Shown here piece after piece: positions 11,825 to 22,938 of a stretch of 40,480 nt of DNA; the first letter of the stretch is position 1, and each line of letters starts with the position of its first letter. The DNA is taken from the NCBI GenBank assembly GCA_003599485.1, contig QZKM01000026.1, positions 1 through 40,480 of the forward strand, written 5' to 3'. Under the pieces are notes generated by a model that saw only the letters and a list, made by a program, of their open reading frames with translations, was not told the origin of the DNA and ran no database searches. The stretch is from Gammaproteobacteria bacterium. Its GTDB lineage: Bacteria > Pseudomonadota > Gammaproteobacteria > SURF-13. The position numbers and the translations under genes were made by a program.

Positions 11825-12130
11825 CTACCCTTTCAGCTTGTCCATGTCTTCGACGTTAATGGCGCGTATGTTGCGGAACAGCACCACCAGTATGGCGAGA
11901 CCGATGGCGGACTCCGCGGCCGCCACGGTGAGAATGAAGAACACGAATATTTGCCCGGCGATGTCGCCCGAATAATGCGAGAAGGCGATGAAATTCATGT
12001 TCACCGCCAGCAGCATGAGTTCAATGGCCATGAGCAGAACGATTACGTTCTTGCGGTTGAGGAATATGCCGGCCATGCTGATGCAGAACAGCACCGCGCC
12101 CAGTATGAGGTAATCGGACAGGGCAATCAT
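11825..12130 (-). CDS. nuoK: NADH-quinone oxidoreductase subunit K
   Basis: Small three-helix subunit at the base of the complex I membrane arm, 101 residues, the standard size. It carries the conserved in-membrane glutamates in [16 protein letters not shown] and [14 protein letters not shown]. It overlaps the nuoJ stop by 4 bases (ATGA) and is followed by nuoL after 4 bases. Confidence 0.97.
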   Translation of the reverse strand: MIALSDYLILGAVLFCISMAGIFLNRKNVIVLLMAIELMLLAVNMNFIAFSHYSGDIAGQIFVFFILTVAAAESAIGLAILVVLFRNIRAINVEDMDKLKG

Positions 12131-12744
12131 GATCGCTTGCCTTCTTGTTCGGACAACATCTTGACGATACGTACGCGGTCTTCACGCCGCACCAGTACCT
12201 GTTCACCGGGATTTTGATACCTGGTGTTCTGTGTGCGCTTGCGCAGCGTCAACGCAATGGCGGCAACGATGGCCACCAGCAGTATCGCTGCGGCGATCTC
12301 AAACGGATACAGATACACGGTGTACAGCACGCTACCCAACTCAGCGGTGTTGCTGTAGCCGGCGGTATGGCGCATGGGTGCGGGGACACGTTCCAGGCCA
12401 AAGTGCTGCGGCCCCAGCACCAGCGCCATCTCGAAAGCAATCACCAGCGCAACCAGCATGCCGAGCGGCAGATAGCGCGCAAAACCCTCGCGCATGCGCG
12501 TAATATTGATATCCAGCATCATCACTACGAACAGGAACAGCACCATCACCGCACCGACATAAACCAATACCAGGGTGATGGCGAGAAATTCCGCCTCCAG
12601 CAGCAGCCACAGCGCGGCGCTGGTGAAAAACGCCAGCACCAGCAGCAGCACCGCGTGCACCGGATTGCGCGCGGTAATCACTCCGAGCGCGGACAGCGTC
12701 AGGATGGACGCGAAGATATAAAAGATGATTTGTTCGGCGCTCAT
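12127..12744 (-). CDS. nuoJ: NADH-quinone oxidoreductase subunit J
   Basis: Five-helix membrane subunit of complex I, 205 residues from the ATG at 12744 ([17 protein letters not shown]), the usual family N-terminus. An earlier in-frame ATG at 12780 adds 12 unlikely residues and runs through a small palindrome. Landmarks are [41 protein letters not shown] (shown in part: the pi-bulge helix containing [12 protein letters not shown]) and [21 protein letters not shown]. No Shine-Dalgarno is visible. nuoI lies 71 bases upstream, one of the two larger gaps in the operon. Confidence 0.95.
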   Translation of the reverse strand: MSAEQIIFYIFASILTLSALGVITARNPVHAVLLLVLAFFTSAALWLLLEAEFLAITLVLVYVGAVMVLFLFVVMMLDINITRMREGFARYLPLGMLVALVIAFEMALVLGPQHFGLERVPAPMRHTAGYSNTAELGSVLYTVYLYPFEIAAAILLVAIVAAIALTLRKRTQNTRYQNPGEQVLVRREDRVRIVKMLSEQEGKRS

Positions 12745-12761
12745 GATTCTATTATTGGTGA

Positions 12762-12781
12762 CATGCATGTACCCATGCATG
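12762..12781. repeat. CATGCATG hairpin upstream of nuoJ
   Basis: Two CATGCATG octamers separated by four bases form an 8-bp stem with a tetraloop, 18-37 bases before the nuoJ ATG in the nuoI-nuoJ gap. Each octamer is itself palindromic. It could modulate nuoJ translation or mRNA stability; it could also be chance. Confidence 0.35.
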
Positions 12782-12815
12782 CGCGGATTTCTTATTCCTT
12801 CTTCGGGTTAGCCCA

Positions 12816-13304
12816 TCAACGGAACGGCGCATCTTGCGCGCGGTCGGCGGCGATTTGTTTTTCGTAGCGGTCGCCGATTTCCAGCAGCTTGTCCTTGGTC
12901 ATGACATTATCACCGCGTTTTTCAAAATGGTATTCAAAAATACGCGTCTCCACGATGGAGTCCACCGGACAGGATTCCTCGCAAAAGCCGCAGTAGATGC
13001 ACTTGAATAAATCTATATCGTAGCGCGTGGTGCGGCGCGTACCATCGGCGCGCTGCTCGGACTCGATGGTGATCGCCACCGCCGGACACACCGCCTCGCA
13101 CAGCTTGCACGCGATGCAGCGTTCCTCGCCGTTCGGATAGCGGCGCAGCGCATGCAGCCCGCGGAAGCGGGGGCTGAGTGGCGTCTTTTCCTCCGGATAT
13201 TGCACAGTGATCTTCTTGGCGAAGAAATACCTGCCGGTGAGCTTGAGGCCCAATATCAGCTCCCACAAAAACAGGCTTTTAATGTAATTGGCGACCTTAT
13301 TCAT
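12816..13304 (-). CDS. nuoI: NADH-quinone oxidoreductase subunit I
   Basis: Ferredoxin-like peripheral-arm subunit of complex I that carries clusters N6a and N6b. With the ATG at 13304 it has 162 residues. Eight cysteines form two [4Fe-4S] motifs: C63, C66, C69 and C73 ([12 protein letters not shown]), and C102, C105, C108 and C112 ([12 protein letters not shown]). The N-terminal amphipathic segment [17 protein letters not shown] docks on the membrane arm. The start overlaps the nuoH stop by 8 bases; an upstream in-frame start at 13328 is less family-like. Confidence 0.97.
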   Translation of the reverse strand: MNKVANYIKSLFLWELILGLKLTGRYFFAKKITVQYPEEKTPLSPRFRGLHALRRYPNGEERCIACKLCEAVCPAVAITIESEQRADGTRRTTRYDIDLFKCIYCGFCEESCPVDSIVETRIFEYHFEKRGDNVMTKDKLLEIGDRYEKQIAADRAQDAPFR

Positions 13305-14313
13305 GGTCAAACCACCACGGCAGTTCATAAATCACCGCCAGCCCCACCGCCAGCAGCCATACGATGGTAATGGGTATAAACACCTTCCAGCCCAGACGCA
13401 TGATCTGGTCGTAGCGGTAGCGCGGGAAGGTGGCGCGAAACCATAGAAACAAAAACAGGAAAAACGACGTCTTGGCCAACAGCCAAACGATACCCGGCAC
13501 CCAGGCAAACCAGTCCTGCACAAACGGAATGCCCTGAAACGGCGACAGCCAGCCGCCCAGAAACATCAGCGCGGCCAGTATCGAGATCAGTATCATACTG
13601 GCGTACTCGGCCAGGAAAAACAGCGCGAAGGCCATGCCGGAATATTCGACGTGAAATCCGGCGACGATTTCCGACTCGCCTTCGGCCACGTCAAACGGCG
13701 CGCGGTTGGTTTCCGCCACGCCGGATATAAAGTAAATAAGAAACAGCGGCAGCAGCGGCAGCCAGAACCAGTGCATGACACTGCCCTCCTGCGCGCGCAC
13801 GATGTCACCGAGATTCATGCTGCCCGCCGCGATCAGTACGCCCACCAGCGCAAAACCCATGGCGATTTCGTAGGAAACGATCTGCGCCGCGGAGCGCAGC
13901 GCGCCGAGAAAAGCATATTTCGAGTTGGAGGCCCAGCCCGCGATAATGATGCCGTACACGCCGATTGAAGTCATGGCCAGGATATACAGCAGACCGGCGT
14001 TGACATCCGCCAGCACCAGTCCGTCGTCAAACGGGATCACCGCCCAGGCGGCGAGCGCGGGCGCCAGCGCCAGGATGGGCGCAATGATGAACAGGCCGCG
14101 GTTCGCGCCGCTCGGAATGATGATTTCCTTCATCACCAGCTTGAGCAGGTCGGCGAACGGCTGAAACAGGCCGCGCGGCCCGACGCGATTCGGCCCGATG
14201 CGCGCCTGCATGTAGCCGATCACCTTGCGCTCGGCCAGGGTGAGAAACGCCACACTGAGCGCAATCGCAACGGAAAGGCCGACGATGGCGGCAAGTTGCA
14301 GCAGCAACTTCAT
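13297..14313 (-). CDS. nuoH: NADH-quinone oxidoreductase subunit H
   Basis: Membrane subunit forming the quinone chamber together with NuoB and NuoD. The 338 residues and about 8 helices fit the family. Landmarks are [56 protein letters not shown] (the conserved acidic loop facing the quinone) and [17 protein letters not shown]. It overlaps nuoG by 4 bases at its start and nuoI by 8 at its end. Confidence 0.97.
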   Translation of the reverse strand: MKLLLQLAAIVGLSVAIALSVAFLTLAERKVIGYMQARIGPNRVGPRGLFQPFADLLKLVMKEIIIPSGANRGLFIIAPILALAPALAAWAVIPFDDGLVLADVNAGLLYILAMTSIGVYGIIIAGWASNSKYAFLGALRSAAQIVSYEIAMGFALVGVLIAAGSMNLGDIVRAQEGSVMHWFWLPLLPLFLIYFISGVAETNRAPFDVAEGESEIVAGFHVEYSGMAFALFFLAEYASMILISILAALMFLGGWLSPFQGIPFVQDWFAWVPGIVWLLAKTSFFLFLFLWFRATFPRYRYDQIMRLGWKVFIPITIVWLLAVGLAVIYELPWWFDHE

Positions 14314-16694
14314 GCCAGGCGCTCCACGTTGACGGCGCCGAAGGAAGCGCCCAGCGTCTCGCTGCCGGGCACGCCGGCTGCGATAAGCGCGGCGCCGTCC
14401 GGCACGCGCGCGTCCACCCGCACCGTGAGCCGCGCTTCAGCCTCGTCCTGCGAAACCCGCGCAGACGCACCGTCCATCAAGCCGTGCCGCCCGGCCTCAG
14501 CGGCGTTGAGCCGGATACAGGCCTGCTCCGCATCGGCGGTTTGTTGCAAGGCTGAGGCGCGGCGCACGATGTTGTCTATCGAATGTATCGGCACATGGCC
14601 TATGCGCATCAGTCCTTGCGTCTGGCCGTGATTATCCAACTGTGGCAGAGTTGCACTGTCCCCGCCATTCCCCGCCGTGGCGAGATCGGGAGCCAGCGCG
14701 CGCAGTTCGTGGCTGATTTCCTGTGCGCTGACGTAGTCAAAGCCGGGAAGCTCGAACAGGTTGCCCAGCACGCGCAGCACCTTCCACGTCGGACGCGCTT
14801 CGCCCAGCGGGCGCACCGCGGCGTTGAACTCCTGCCAGCGGCCTTCGGCGTTGACAAACGTGCCGGGCGTCTCGCTGAAGGGCGTCACGGGCAACAGAAC
14901 GTCCGCGTAACTCTCCATCTGGGACGTGACGTAAGGCGTGAGCGTCACCACACATTCAGCGGCGTTCAAATTACGCAGCGCAGCGGCGGGATTGGCGCAG
15001 TCAAACTCCGGCTCCATGTTCAGCAGCACATAGGACTTGAGCCCCTGCTCCAGCATGGCGCGCGCATTGAGTCCGGGCTGCGATACGGACTTCCCCCGCG
15101 CGTCACGGTCAGGCAGCATTCCCGCCAGCCAGCCGCCCACGCTGTTGCTTGCCTGCGGCAGATAACCCAGTCTGGCGCCGGACAGCCGGGTGATGAGTTT
15201 AGCCAGCGTATGCAGCGCGCCCAGTCGCGGGTGCGCGAGCGCGCTGCTGCCCAGCAGCAGGCCGGCGTTGTCCGCGCTCTTGAGGCGGCTTGCCATGGTC
15301 CTGTGAATACTGGATACGGCAACCTGCGCCAGCGCATCGAGATGGGTCTTGTTTGCTGCTTTGTCGAGCTCGCACAGCGCCCTGGCTACGCCTGCCAGTG
15401 CGCTGACCATCGCATCGGGGGCGATGATGATTTTTTCCCCGGCAGGGAAGTTAAAATCATAATCCACGGGATTAATCAGCATCACCTCTGCCCCGCGCAG
15501 CGCCGCTTTACGCAGGCGATGCGCGCCAATAGGCTGCTCCTTGCGTACATTGGAGCCGATGAGCAACACTGCATCGAGTTTTTCAAGTTGGGCGAGCCCC
15601 TGTCCCAGCCACGGATACTGCGGCGTCTGCGGACTGAAATCATTTTGACGCAGGCGGTGATCCAGGTTTTGGCTGCCCAGGCCGCGCAGCAGCTTCTGCA
15701 ATAAATACATTTCCTCCAGCGTGCAGTGAGGCGCGCTCAGTGCACCGGTTTGCTGTGCGCCATGGCCGGCGATGGCCTTGCGCAAATTCTGCACGGTGAA
15801 ATCGAGCGCGGTTTGCCAATCCGTTTCCTGCCAGGCGCCTTTTTGCTTGATGCGCGGAGCTTGCAGGCGTTCCTCACTGTTCAAGCCTGTGTAACTGTAA
15901 CGGTCGCGGTCGGAAATCCACACCTCGTTGATCGCCTCATTTTCACGCGGCACCACGCGCATGACCTGGCCGTCGCGCACGTGCAGGTGCAAATTGGAAC
16001 CGATCGAATCGTGTGGCGCGATGCTGTCGCGCTGCGACATCTCCCAGGCGCGGGCGGAGAAACGAAACGGCTTGGAGGTGAGCGCACCCACCGGACACAG
16101 GTCTATCACGTTGCCGGACATTTCCGACACCAGGCTTTGCTCGATATAGGTGCCGATCTCCATGTGCTCGCCGCGCCCGGTCGCGCCCAGTTCCATGAGA
16201 CCGGCGATCTCCTGGCCGAAGCGCACGCAGCGCGTGCAGTGGATGCAACGCGTCATGTCGGTGGAAATCAGCGGGCCGATGTTCTTGTCCTTCACTACGC
16301 GCTTTTTTTCCTGATAGCGCGACACGTCGCTTCCATAACCCATCGCCACTTCCTGCAGTTCGCATTCGCCGCCCTGATCGCAGATCGGGCAATCCAGCGG
16401 ATGGTTGATGAGCAGGAACTCCATCACGCCCTTCTGCGCCGTGAGCGCTTTCGCGGAGCGCGTATAGACGCGCATGCCGTCCGTCACCGGCGTAGCGCAC
16501 GCGGGCAGGGGCTTGGCGGCCTTCTCTACCTCCACCAGGCACATGCGGCAATTGGCGGCAATCGAAAGTTTCTTGTGATAACAAAAACGCGGAATCGGAA
16601 TGCCCGCCTCGTCGGCGGCCTCGATCAGCATCTTGCCGTCATCCACCTGCAACGGCTTGCCGTCTATTTCGATATTGACCATCAGTTTAGCCAC
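14310..16694 (-). CDS. nuoG: NADH-quinone oxidoreductase subunit G
   Basis: Iron-sulfur subunit of the peripheral arm passing electrons from NuoE/F toward NuoI. The 794 residues carry an N-terminal [2Fe-2S] ferredoxin domain with C38, C49, C52 and C66. A His-Cys [4Fe-4S] follows at H98, C102, C105 and C111, then a further [4Fe-4S] at C150, C153, C156 and C200. The rest is molybdopterin-oxidoreductase-like and has lost cofactor binding in this family. The CxxCxxxC motif for the extra N7 cluster found in E. coli is absent where it is expected after residue 215 ([18 protein letters not shown]). It overlaps nuoH by 4 bases; nuoF ends 1 base before it. Confidence 0.97.
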   Translation of the reverse strand: MAKLMVNIEIDGKPLQVDDGKMLIEAADEAGIPIPRFCYHKKLSIAANCRMCLVEVEKAAKPLPACATPVTDGMRVYTRSAKALTAQKGVMEFLLINHPLDCPICDQGGECELQEVAMGYGSDVSRYQEKKRVVKDKNIGPLISTDMTRCIHCTRCVRFGQEIAGLMELGATGRGEHMEIGTYIEQSLVSEMSGNVIDLCPVGALTSKPFRFSARAWEMSQRDSIAPHDSIGSNLHLHVRDGQVMRVVPRENEAINEVWISDRDRYSYTGLNSEERLQAPRIKQKGAWQETDWQTALDFTVQNLRKAIAGHGAQQTGALSAPHCTLEEMYLLQKLLRGLGSQNLDHRLRQNDFSPQTPQYPWLGQGLAQLEKLDAVLLIGSNVRKEQPIGAHRLRKAALRGAEVMLINPVDYDFNFPAGEKIIIAPDAMVSALAGVARALCELDKAANKTHLDALAQVAVSSIHRTMASRLKSADNAGLLLGSSALAHPRLGALHTLAKLITRLSGARLGYLPQASNSVGGWLAGMLPDRDARGKSVSQPGLNARAMLEQGLKSYVLLNMEPEFDCANPAAALRNLNAAECVVTLTPYVTSQMESYADVLLPVTPFSETPGTFVNAEGRWQEFNAAVRPLGEARPTWKVLRVLGNLFELPGFDYVSAQEISHELRALAPDLATAGNGGDSATLPQLDNHGQTQGLMRIGHVPIHSIDNIVRRASALQQTADAEQACIRLNAAEAGRHGLMDGASARVSQDEAEARLTVRVDARVPDGAALIAAGVPGSETLGASFGAVNVERLA

Positions 16695-16695
16695 A

Positions 16696-17976
16696 TTAAT
16701 GCCGCGCGCCGTTCACCATGCAGGCGCGGTGCGTGATGTGATATTCAAATTCGGCGCGGAAATGCTTGATGAAACTTGTCACCGGCAGGGCCGCCGCATC
16801 GCCCAGCGCGCAGATGGTGCGCCCTTCGATCTTGTTGGCGACGTCCACCAGCAAGTCCAAATCCTCCGGCTTGCCCTGGCCATGCTCGATGCGATGGATG
16901 ACGCGCGACAGCCAGCCCGTCCCCTCGCGGCATGGTGTGCACTGGCCGCACGATTCTTCGTAATAAAAGTGCGCGATGCGCGCCAGCGCCCGCACCATGC
17001 ACGTCGTTTCGTCCATCACGATCACCGAGCCCGCGCCCAGCATCGAACCCGCCTTGGCCAGCGCGTCGTAATCCATATCCGTATTCATGATGATGCCGGC
17101 GGGCAGCACCGGCACCGAGGAGCCGCCCGGAATCACCGCCTTCAATTTACGTCCCTGCCACATGCCACCCGCCATTTCCAGCAGTTTGGCGAACGGCGTG
17201 CCGAGCGGCACTTCGTAATTGCCCGGCTTGTTGACGTGGCCGGACACGGAAAATATCTTCGGCCCGCCGTTGTTGGGCTTGCCGATCCTCAGAAACCAGT
17301 CGCCGCCCTTCTGCATAATCATGGGTATCGAGGCCAGCGATTCGGTGTTATTGATGATGGTGGGCCGCCCGTACAAACCATAGCTGGCCGGAAACGGCGG
17401 CTTGAAGCGCGGCAGCCCTTTTTTGCCTTCCAGCGATTCCAGCAGCGCGGTTTCCTCGCCGCAGATGTACGCGCCCGCGCCAAGATGACTGTGCAGCTCG
17501 AAGTCCACGCCGGAGCCGAGGATGTTTTTGCCGATCAGCCCCGCCGCGCGCGCCTCGTGCAACGCCTGCTCAAACCGTTCATACGGCTCCCAGAACTCGC
17601 CGCGCATATAGTTATAACCGATGCTCGCGCCGATGGTGTAGCCCGCTATCGCCATGCCCTCGATCAACGCGTGCGGGTTGTAGCGCAGGATGTCGCGGTC
17701 CTTGAACGTGCCCGGCTCGCCTTCGTCGGAATTACACACGATGTATTTCTGCCCCGGCGCATTACGCGCCATGAAGCTCCACTTGAGGCCGGTGGGAAAA
17801 CCCGCGCCGCCGCGCCCGCGCAAGGCGGACTTTTTCACCTCGGCGATAATCTCGTCCGGTGCGGTTTTTTCACGCAGGACTTTTTTCCACGCCTCATAGC
17901 CGCCCGCGCCCTGGTAGCTCGCCAGCGTCCAGGGCTCCTTGAGGTGCAAGGTGTTAAAGCAGACTTCGTTGGCCAT
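16696..17976 (-). CDS. nuoF: NADH-quinone oxidoreductase subunit F
   Basis: NADH-oxidising subunit of complex I with FMN and [4Fe-4S] cluster N3; 426 residues, standard length. The glycine-rich nucleotide motif [13 protein letters not shown] lies at 54-66. The FMN region shows [16 protein letters not shown] and [15 protein letters not shown]. The cluster ligands are C343, C346 and C349 ([11 protein letters not shown]) plus the later cysteine in RTICALGD. It starts 3 bases after the nuoE stop. Confidence 0.97.
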   Translation of the reverse strand: MANEVCFNTLHLKEPWTLASYQGAGGYEAWKKVLREKTAPDEIIAEVKKSALRGRGGAGFPTGLKWSFMARNAPGQKYIVCNSDEGEPGTFKDRDILRYNPHALIEGMAIAGYTIGASIGYNYMRGEFWEPYERFEQALHEARAAGLIGKNILGSGVDFELHSHLGAGAYICGEETALLESLEGKKGLPRFKPPFPASYGLYGRPTIINNTESLASIPMIMQKGGDWFLRIGKPNNGGPKIFSVSGHVNKPGNYEVPLGTPFAKLLEMAGGMWQGRKLKAVIPGGSSVPVLPAGIIMNTDMDYDALAKAGSMLGAGSVIVMDETTCMVRALARIAHFYYEESCGQCTPCREGTGWLSRVIHRIEHGQGKPEDLDLLVDVANKIEGRTICALGDAAALPVTSFIKHFRAEFEYHITHRACMVNGARH

Positions 17977-17979
17977 GGC

Positions 17980-18491
17980 TCACTTCAATTTGTCCAGAAT
18001 CTCGTCCACCCTTTGCGGCGTGAGATTCTCATAATAGGTCTTGCCGATCTGAAACATGGGCGCGCCACCGCACGCGGCGAGGCACTCTACTTCCTTAATG
18101 GTAAATTTTCCATCGGCCGTGGTCTGACCCAGGCGTATGCCAAGTTTTTTCTCCAGATGGCTCACAATCACATCCGACCCGCGCAACATGCAGGAGATAT
18201 TGGTGCACACCGCGATGGTGTGCCGCCCGCAGGGCTTCAGATTGAACATGGTGTAAAAAGTGGCGACTTCATACACCGCAATCTTCGGCATGCCGAGATA
18301 CTCCGCCACCGCGTCCATCCGCTCGTTGTTGAGCCAGCCGTGCTGGTCCTGAACGATATGCAGCGCCTGTATCACCGCCGACTGTTTTTGCTCCGGCGGG
18401 TATTTGGCGATCCAGCGATCAATCTCCGCCAGCGCCTCGGCAGAAATTAATTCCGCCAGCGGTTTGGCTGCAATGTTCATGGGCACGGCGT

Positions 18492-18495
<4 letters not shown>
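17980..18495 (-). CDS. nuoE: NADH-quinone oxidoreductase subunit E
   Basis: Thioredoxin-fold [2Fe-2S] subunit (cluster N1a) paired with NuoF at the NADH end of complex I. The 171 residues carry the four ligands C97, C102, C138 and C142 (CTNISC and CLAACGG). The helical N-terminus includes [19 protein letters not shown]. The start overlaps the nuoD stop by 4 bases; ATG at codon 6 is a possible alternative start. Confidence 0.97.
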
Positions 18496-19728
<1,233 letters not shown>

Positions 19729-19757
<29 letters not shown>

Positions 19758-20424
19758 TATTGTTGACCGCTACGGGCGTGACGTAACGGTTGTCGCGGCG
19801 GATCACGCGCGGCACCAGCACGCGGTTTTCGATGCTCACCGGCTGGTACACCACGCGCTGCTTCTCCGGGTCATAACGCATCTCGACCTGGCCTATAAGG
19901 GGGAAGTCCTTGCGCATCGGATGGCCGATGAAGCCGTAATCAGTGAGCAGACGGCGCAGATCGGGATGGCCTTCGAACACGATGCCGAACATGTCGAACG
20001 CCTCCCGCTCGTACCAGTTGGCCACCGGCCAGATGTCCATGACCGTATTCACCCGCGGCATGTCGTCGTCCAGAAACGTCTTGAGGCGCAGACGCTGATT
20101 GAGCGCCACCGACAGCAGGTGATACACCACCGCATAGCGCGGCCCGCTCCAGTGTTGTTCCGGATAGTCGGGGAATTCAATCACGTCCTCGGCGGTCAGC
20201 CCGCCTTCCCCGTGCGTGCTTTTGCCGTAACCGGCATAGTCCACGCCGCACAGGTCTATCAGTTGCTCGAAGCGGAACTCCGCTTCATCGCGCAACGCGC
20301 GGCACACTTCCAGCAGGCCGGCGCGCTCCACCACCGCAGTGGTTTCTCCCTGCGCCTCGGAGCCGGAGATTGCGGGGAATCGGCGCGCCAAACGCGCGGC
20401 CAGGTTCTCTGTGGAATGGGCCAT
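19729..20424 (-). CDS. nuoC: NADH-quinone oxidoreductase subunit C
   Basis: The 30-kDa structural subunit of the complex I Q-module; 231 residues, free-standing rather than fused to NuoD. Family landmarks are [57 protein letters not shown] and [13 protein letters not shown]. The C-terminal tail ([12 protein letters not shown]) is low-complexity and overlaps the nuoD start. It starts 9 bases after the nuoB stop. Confidence 0.97.
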
Positions 20425-20433
20425 CGTTGTGGT

Positions 20434-20910
20434 CTAGCGGGCGATGGTGTTGGTGCGTTTGATTTTGTTTTGCAGCTGCAAGATGCCGTACAGCAGCGCT
20501 TCCGCCGTGGGCGGGCAGCCCGGCACGTAGATGTCCACCGGCACGATGCGGTCGCAGCCGCGCACCACCGAATACGAATAATGGTAGTAACCGCCGCCGT
20601 TGGCGCACGAGCCCATCGAGATCACCCAGCGCGGCTCGGCCATCTGGTCGTACACTTTGCGTAGCGCCGGGGCCATTTTGTTCACCAGCGTGCCGGCCAC
20701 GATCATCACGTCCGACTGGCGCGGGCTGGGGCGGAACAGCACGCCGAAACGGTCCAGGTCGTAACGCGCCGCGCCGGCGTGCATCATTTCTACCGCGCAG
20801 CAGGCGAGACCGAAGGTCATCGGCCACAGCGCGCCGGTGCGCGCCCAGTTGATGAGCTTGTCGGCGCTGGTGGTCAGCACGCCTTGTTCAAATACGCCTT
20901 CAATACTCAT
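20434..20910 (-). CDS. nuoB: NADH-quinone oxidoreductase subunit B
   Basis: Carries the terminal [4Fe-4S] cluster N2 that reduces quinone. The 158 residues contain the characteristic tandem cysteines C37-C38 (LACCAVEMM), plus C102 ([20 protein letters not shown]) and C132 ([16 protein letters not shown]). An N-terminal helix connects to the membrane arm. It starts 3 bases after nuoA. Confidence 0.98.
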   Translation of the reverse strand: MSIEGVFEQGVLTTSADKLINWARTGALWPMTFGLACCAVEMMHAGAARYDLDRFGVLFRPSPRQSDVMIVAGTLVNKMAPALRKVYDQMAEPRWVISMGSCANGGGYYHYSYSVVRGCDRIVPVDIYVPGCPPTAEALLYGILQLQNKIKRTNTIAR

Positions 20911-20913
20911 CGC

Positions 20914-21270
20914 TTACTCCCAGTCGAGCGCGCCCTTCTTCCACTCGTAAATGAATCCAATGACGAGTATGCCGAGAAACACCGCCATCGCGGTAAAGCC
21001 GAATAAACCGATCTGTTCCAGCACCACGGCCCACGGGAACAGAAAGGCGATCTCCAGATCAAAGATGATGAACAGGATGGCGACCAGGTAATAGCGCACG
21101 TCGAATTTCATGCGCGAGTCTTCGAACGCCTCGAAGCCGCACTCATAGGGCGAGAGCTTCTCGCTGTCCGGGCGATTCGGGGCGAGCAGATAGCCGCCCA
21201 CGATGGGCAGCACACCAAAGGCAACGCCCACCACGATAAACAGCAATATCGGAAGATAGTTCTCTAACAT
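20914..21270 (-). CDS. nuoA: NADH-quinone oxidoreductase subunit A
   Basis: First gene of the complex I operon. A three-helix membrane subunit of 118 residues that helps form the quinone entry site. It shows [20 protein letters not shown] with the conserved loop cysteine, and [15 protein letters not shown] promoter candidate lies 75-102 bases upstream, with a terminator isolating it from secG/tRNA-Leu beyond that. Confidence 0.97.
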   Translation of the reverse strand: MLENYLPILLFIVVGVAFGVLPIVGGYLLAPNRPDSEKLSPYECGFEAFEDSRMKFDVRYYLVAILFIIFDLEIAFLFPWAVVLEQIGLFGFTAMAVFLGILVIGFIYEWKKGALDWE

Positions 21271-21344
21271 GCCGATTTACTACTGGTTAGCCACGGATAC
21301 CACCAAGGTATACAGGTGTAACAATATTGAAACCAGAATCGTCT

Positions 21345-21372
21345 ACTTTAAAAGACTTATATATTTAGTCAA
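21345..21372 (-). promoter_or_regulatory. Candidate sigma70 promoter for the nuo operon
   Basis: On the minus strand, TTGACT (21372-21367) is followed after 16 bases by TAAAGT (21350-21345): 5 of 6 and 4 of 6 matches to consensus. The spacer is AT-rich and includes a near-palindrome (GACT and AGTC ends around an AT core, 21353-21370). It lies just after a terminator and upstream of nuoA, where a promoter is required. The 5' leader would be about 65 bases. Confidence 0.55.
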
Positions 21373-21381
21373 GCCCACCCT

Positions 21382-21413
21382 GAAATAAAAAACGGCGCCG
21401 CCGGACGCCGTTT
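21382..21413 (-). terminator. Intrinsic terminator after secG/tRNA-Leu
   Basis: AAACGGCG (21390-21397) and CGCCGTTT (21406-21413) form an 8-bp stem with an 8-base loop. On the minus strand it is followed by a T-rich TTTTTTATTT. It should end transcripts from tpiA-secG-tRNA-Leu before nuoA. On the plus strand the tail is weaker. Confidence 0.75.
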
Positions 21414-21450
21414 CTTTGGTGGGACCTTACTGATGCAGCAGGAGTTTCTT

Positions 21451-21569
21451 GCGGTGCAGGGATGCACCGCTATTTTCAATGGCTGGAAGCCATTGAAAAT
21501 GAAGGCGAGTGAAAATCGCATTTTTCACTCGCCGTGCCCTGAGCAGCCCATGATGGGCTGATTCAGGGC
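21451..21569. repeat. Cluster of four tandem perfect hairpins
   Basis: Four back-to-back inverted repeats fill the gap between tRNA-Leu and the nuo terminator. They are: 8 bp GCGGTGCA with a GGGA loop (21451-21470); 13 bp ATTTTCAATGGCT with a GGA loop (21472-21500); 12 bp GGCGAGTGAAAA with a 6-base loop (21504-21533); and a two-part stem, GCCCTGA outside and CAGCCCA inside with a TGA loop (21536-21569). The remaining gene-free stretch 21271-21450 holds the promoter and terminator listed separately. The cluster may be a REP-like structured repeat or part of a structured RNA; no coding potential is visible. Confidence 0.75.
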
Positions 21570-21575
21570 TTCATA

Positions 21576-21660
21576 TGGTGCCGATGGCCGGACTCGAACC
21601 GGCACAGCTTTCGCCACAGCCACCTCAAGACTGCGTGTCTACCAATTCCACCACATCGGC
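21576..21660 (-). tRNA. leuU: tRNA-Leu (GAG)
   Basis: 85 bases including CCA. The acceptor GCCGATG pairs with CATCGGC, the T-arm contains GGTTCGAGTCC, and the long variable arm marks class II. The anticodon loop CTTGAGG gives GAG. It lies directly downstream of secG, as leuU does in E. coli. Confidence 0.97.
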
Positions 21661-21726
21661 TAGGGGTTTTAGCGCCGGCAAGGGCGCGGGCTTCAGCCGT
21701 GCATCGCCGGTATTACCCCGCCCCTT

Positions 21727-22086
21727 CTAAGGGTTGGGCACATCCGGCGCGCCCTGTCGCGGAGCGCTGTCCACGGGCGGCGCAGGAATGGCAGGCAACT
21801 CTGAAGCGGGCTCTGTAACGGCGGGCGCGCTGTCGGTCACGCTCGGCGCTTGGCGCGCCTTGCCCGAATTGGCGGCCAAGGTCAGGCTGATCACAAAAAA
21901 CAACGTGGCAAGCACCGCCGTGGTCCGTGTCAGGAAATTGGCCGAACCCTGGCTGCCGAACACGGTTTGCGAGGCCCCGCTGCCGAAGGCCGCACCCACG
22001 TCCGCGCCCTTTCCGTGCTGCAACAAAATAAGCGCGATCAAGGTTAATGCCACCACTACATCCAGTATTAACAATATCGTCGTCAT
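21727..22086 (-). CDS. secG: Preprotein translocase subunit SecG
   Basis: Two-helix auxiliary subunit of the SecYEG translocon that assists SecA-driven protein export. The 119-residue protein has helix 1 (ILLILDVVVALTLIALILLQ), then the family signature HGKGADVGAAFGSGASQTVFG, then helix 2 (TTAVLATLFFVISLTLA) and a long Pro/Ala-rich periplasmic-type tail. It lies 8 bases after tpiA and upstream of tRNA-Leu(GAG), a conserved gammaproteobacterial order. Confidence 0.95.
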   Translation of the reverse strand: MTTILLILDVVVALTLIALILLQHGKGADVGAAFGSGASQTVFGSQGSANFLTRTTAVLATLFFVISLTLAANSGKARQAPSVTDSAPAVTEPASELPAIPAPPVDSAPRQGAPDVPNP

Positions 22087-22094
22087 GTCCTAAC

Positions 22095-22847
22095 TTACTC
22101 CGCGGCCTGGCAAATGGCCAGAAACTGCCCGGCGTGCAGCGAAGCGCCGCCAATCAGGCCGCCGTCTATATCCGGCATGGCGAACAGCTCAGCGGCGTTG
22201 TCGGCCTTGACGCTGCCGCCATATAAAATCCGGATTTCACCGGCTATTGTAGCATTATGGGCGGCGATGCGTCTTCTCAAGTACGCATGCACCTCCTGCG
22301 CCTGGGCCGGACTCGCCGTCCTGCCGGTGCCGATCGCCCACACCGGCTCGTAGGCGACCACACCCTGCGCCAGGCCCTCCACGCCCACCGTCTTTAATAC
22401 CGCATCCAGTTGCCGCGCGGCCACCGCTTCGGTGATATTCTGTTCGCGCTCCTGCAAGGTCTCGCCCAGACACAGGATGGGCTTTAGCCCCGCGCCCAGG
22501 GCCGCCGCCACCTTGAGCGCCACCAGTTCATCGGTTTCCCCATACAGGCTGCGCCGCTCGGAGTGCCCTACGATCACATAGCTGCATCCCACATCACGCA
22601 GCATGGTTCCGGCCACCTCGCCGGTATAGGCCCCTTCGGTTTTATCGCACAGATTTTGCGCGCCGAGCAAAATAGCCGAGCCCGCAAGCTGCGCGCCGAC
22701 CTCGCTTAAGTATACAAACGGCGGACACAACACCGTTTCGACGTGCTTCAGGCGCGCCGCGCCCTGCTTGACAGCCTCCACCAGGGCCTGAGCATTCTTG
22801 CGGGAACCGTTCATCTTCCAGTTCCCGGCCACCAATTTACGGCGCAT
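22095..22847 (-). CDS. tpiA: Triosephosphate isomerase
   Basis: Interconverts dihydroxyacetone phosphate and glyceraldehyde-3-phosphate. The 250 residues show all catalytic elements: the substrate-binding lysine in AGNWKMNG, the electrophile histidine in YVIVGHSERR, the base glutamate in VAYEPVWAIGTGRTA and the phosphate loop ILYGGSVKADN. It is normally directly downstream of glmM; here the RHS island separates it from the intact glmM, and only a glmM 3' remnant lies upstream (stop codon 91 bases away). Confidence 0.97.
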   Translation of the reverse strand: MRRKLVAGNWKMNGSRKNAQALVEAVKQGAARLKHVETVLCPPFVYLSEVGAQLAGSAILLGAQNLCDKTEGAYTGEVAGTMLRDVGCSYVIVGHSERRSLYGETDELVALKVAAALGAGLKPILCLGETLQEREQNITEAVAARQLDAVLKTVGVEGLAQGVVAYEPVWAIGTGRTASPAQAQEVHAYLRRRIAAHNATIAGEIRILYGGSVKADNAAELFAMPDIDGGLIGGASLHAGQFLAICQAAE

Positions 22848-22913
22848 GTGCGGAGTCTCCCCTTATTAATGGCCCACAATCCAAGCCGCGAAGCTTACCT
22901 AATTCGAAACACG

Positions 22914-22931
22914 CGGGCAACACGCTGCCCG
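22914..22931. terminator. Possible hairpin between the glmM remnant and tpiA
   Basis: CGGGCA and TGCCCG pair into a 6-bp stem with a 6-base loop, 8 bases beyond the remnant's stop codon on the minus strand. The tail on the minus strand is not T-rich, so termination there is doubtful. Confidence 0.25.
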
Positions 22932-22938
22932 TTTAAAC

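Noticed and set aside
16600-18450. 616-codon plus-strand open frame opposite nuoE/nuoF/nuoG
   Set aside because: Spans several real minus-strand genes and has low-complexity composition; a codon-bias artefact.
21420-21570. CsrB/RsmZ-type sRNA gene
   Set aside because: Only two or three GGA loops, no promoter on the plus strand and no terminator at the tRNA side; kept only as an alternative in the hairpin finding.
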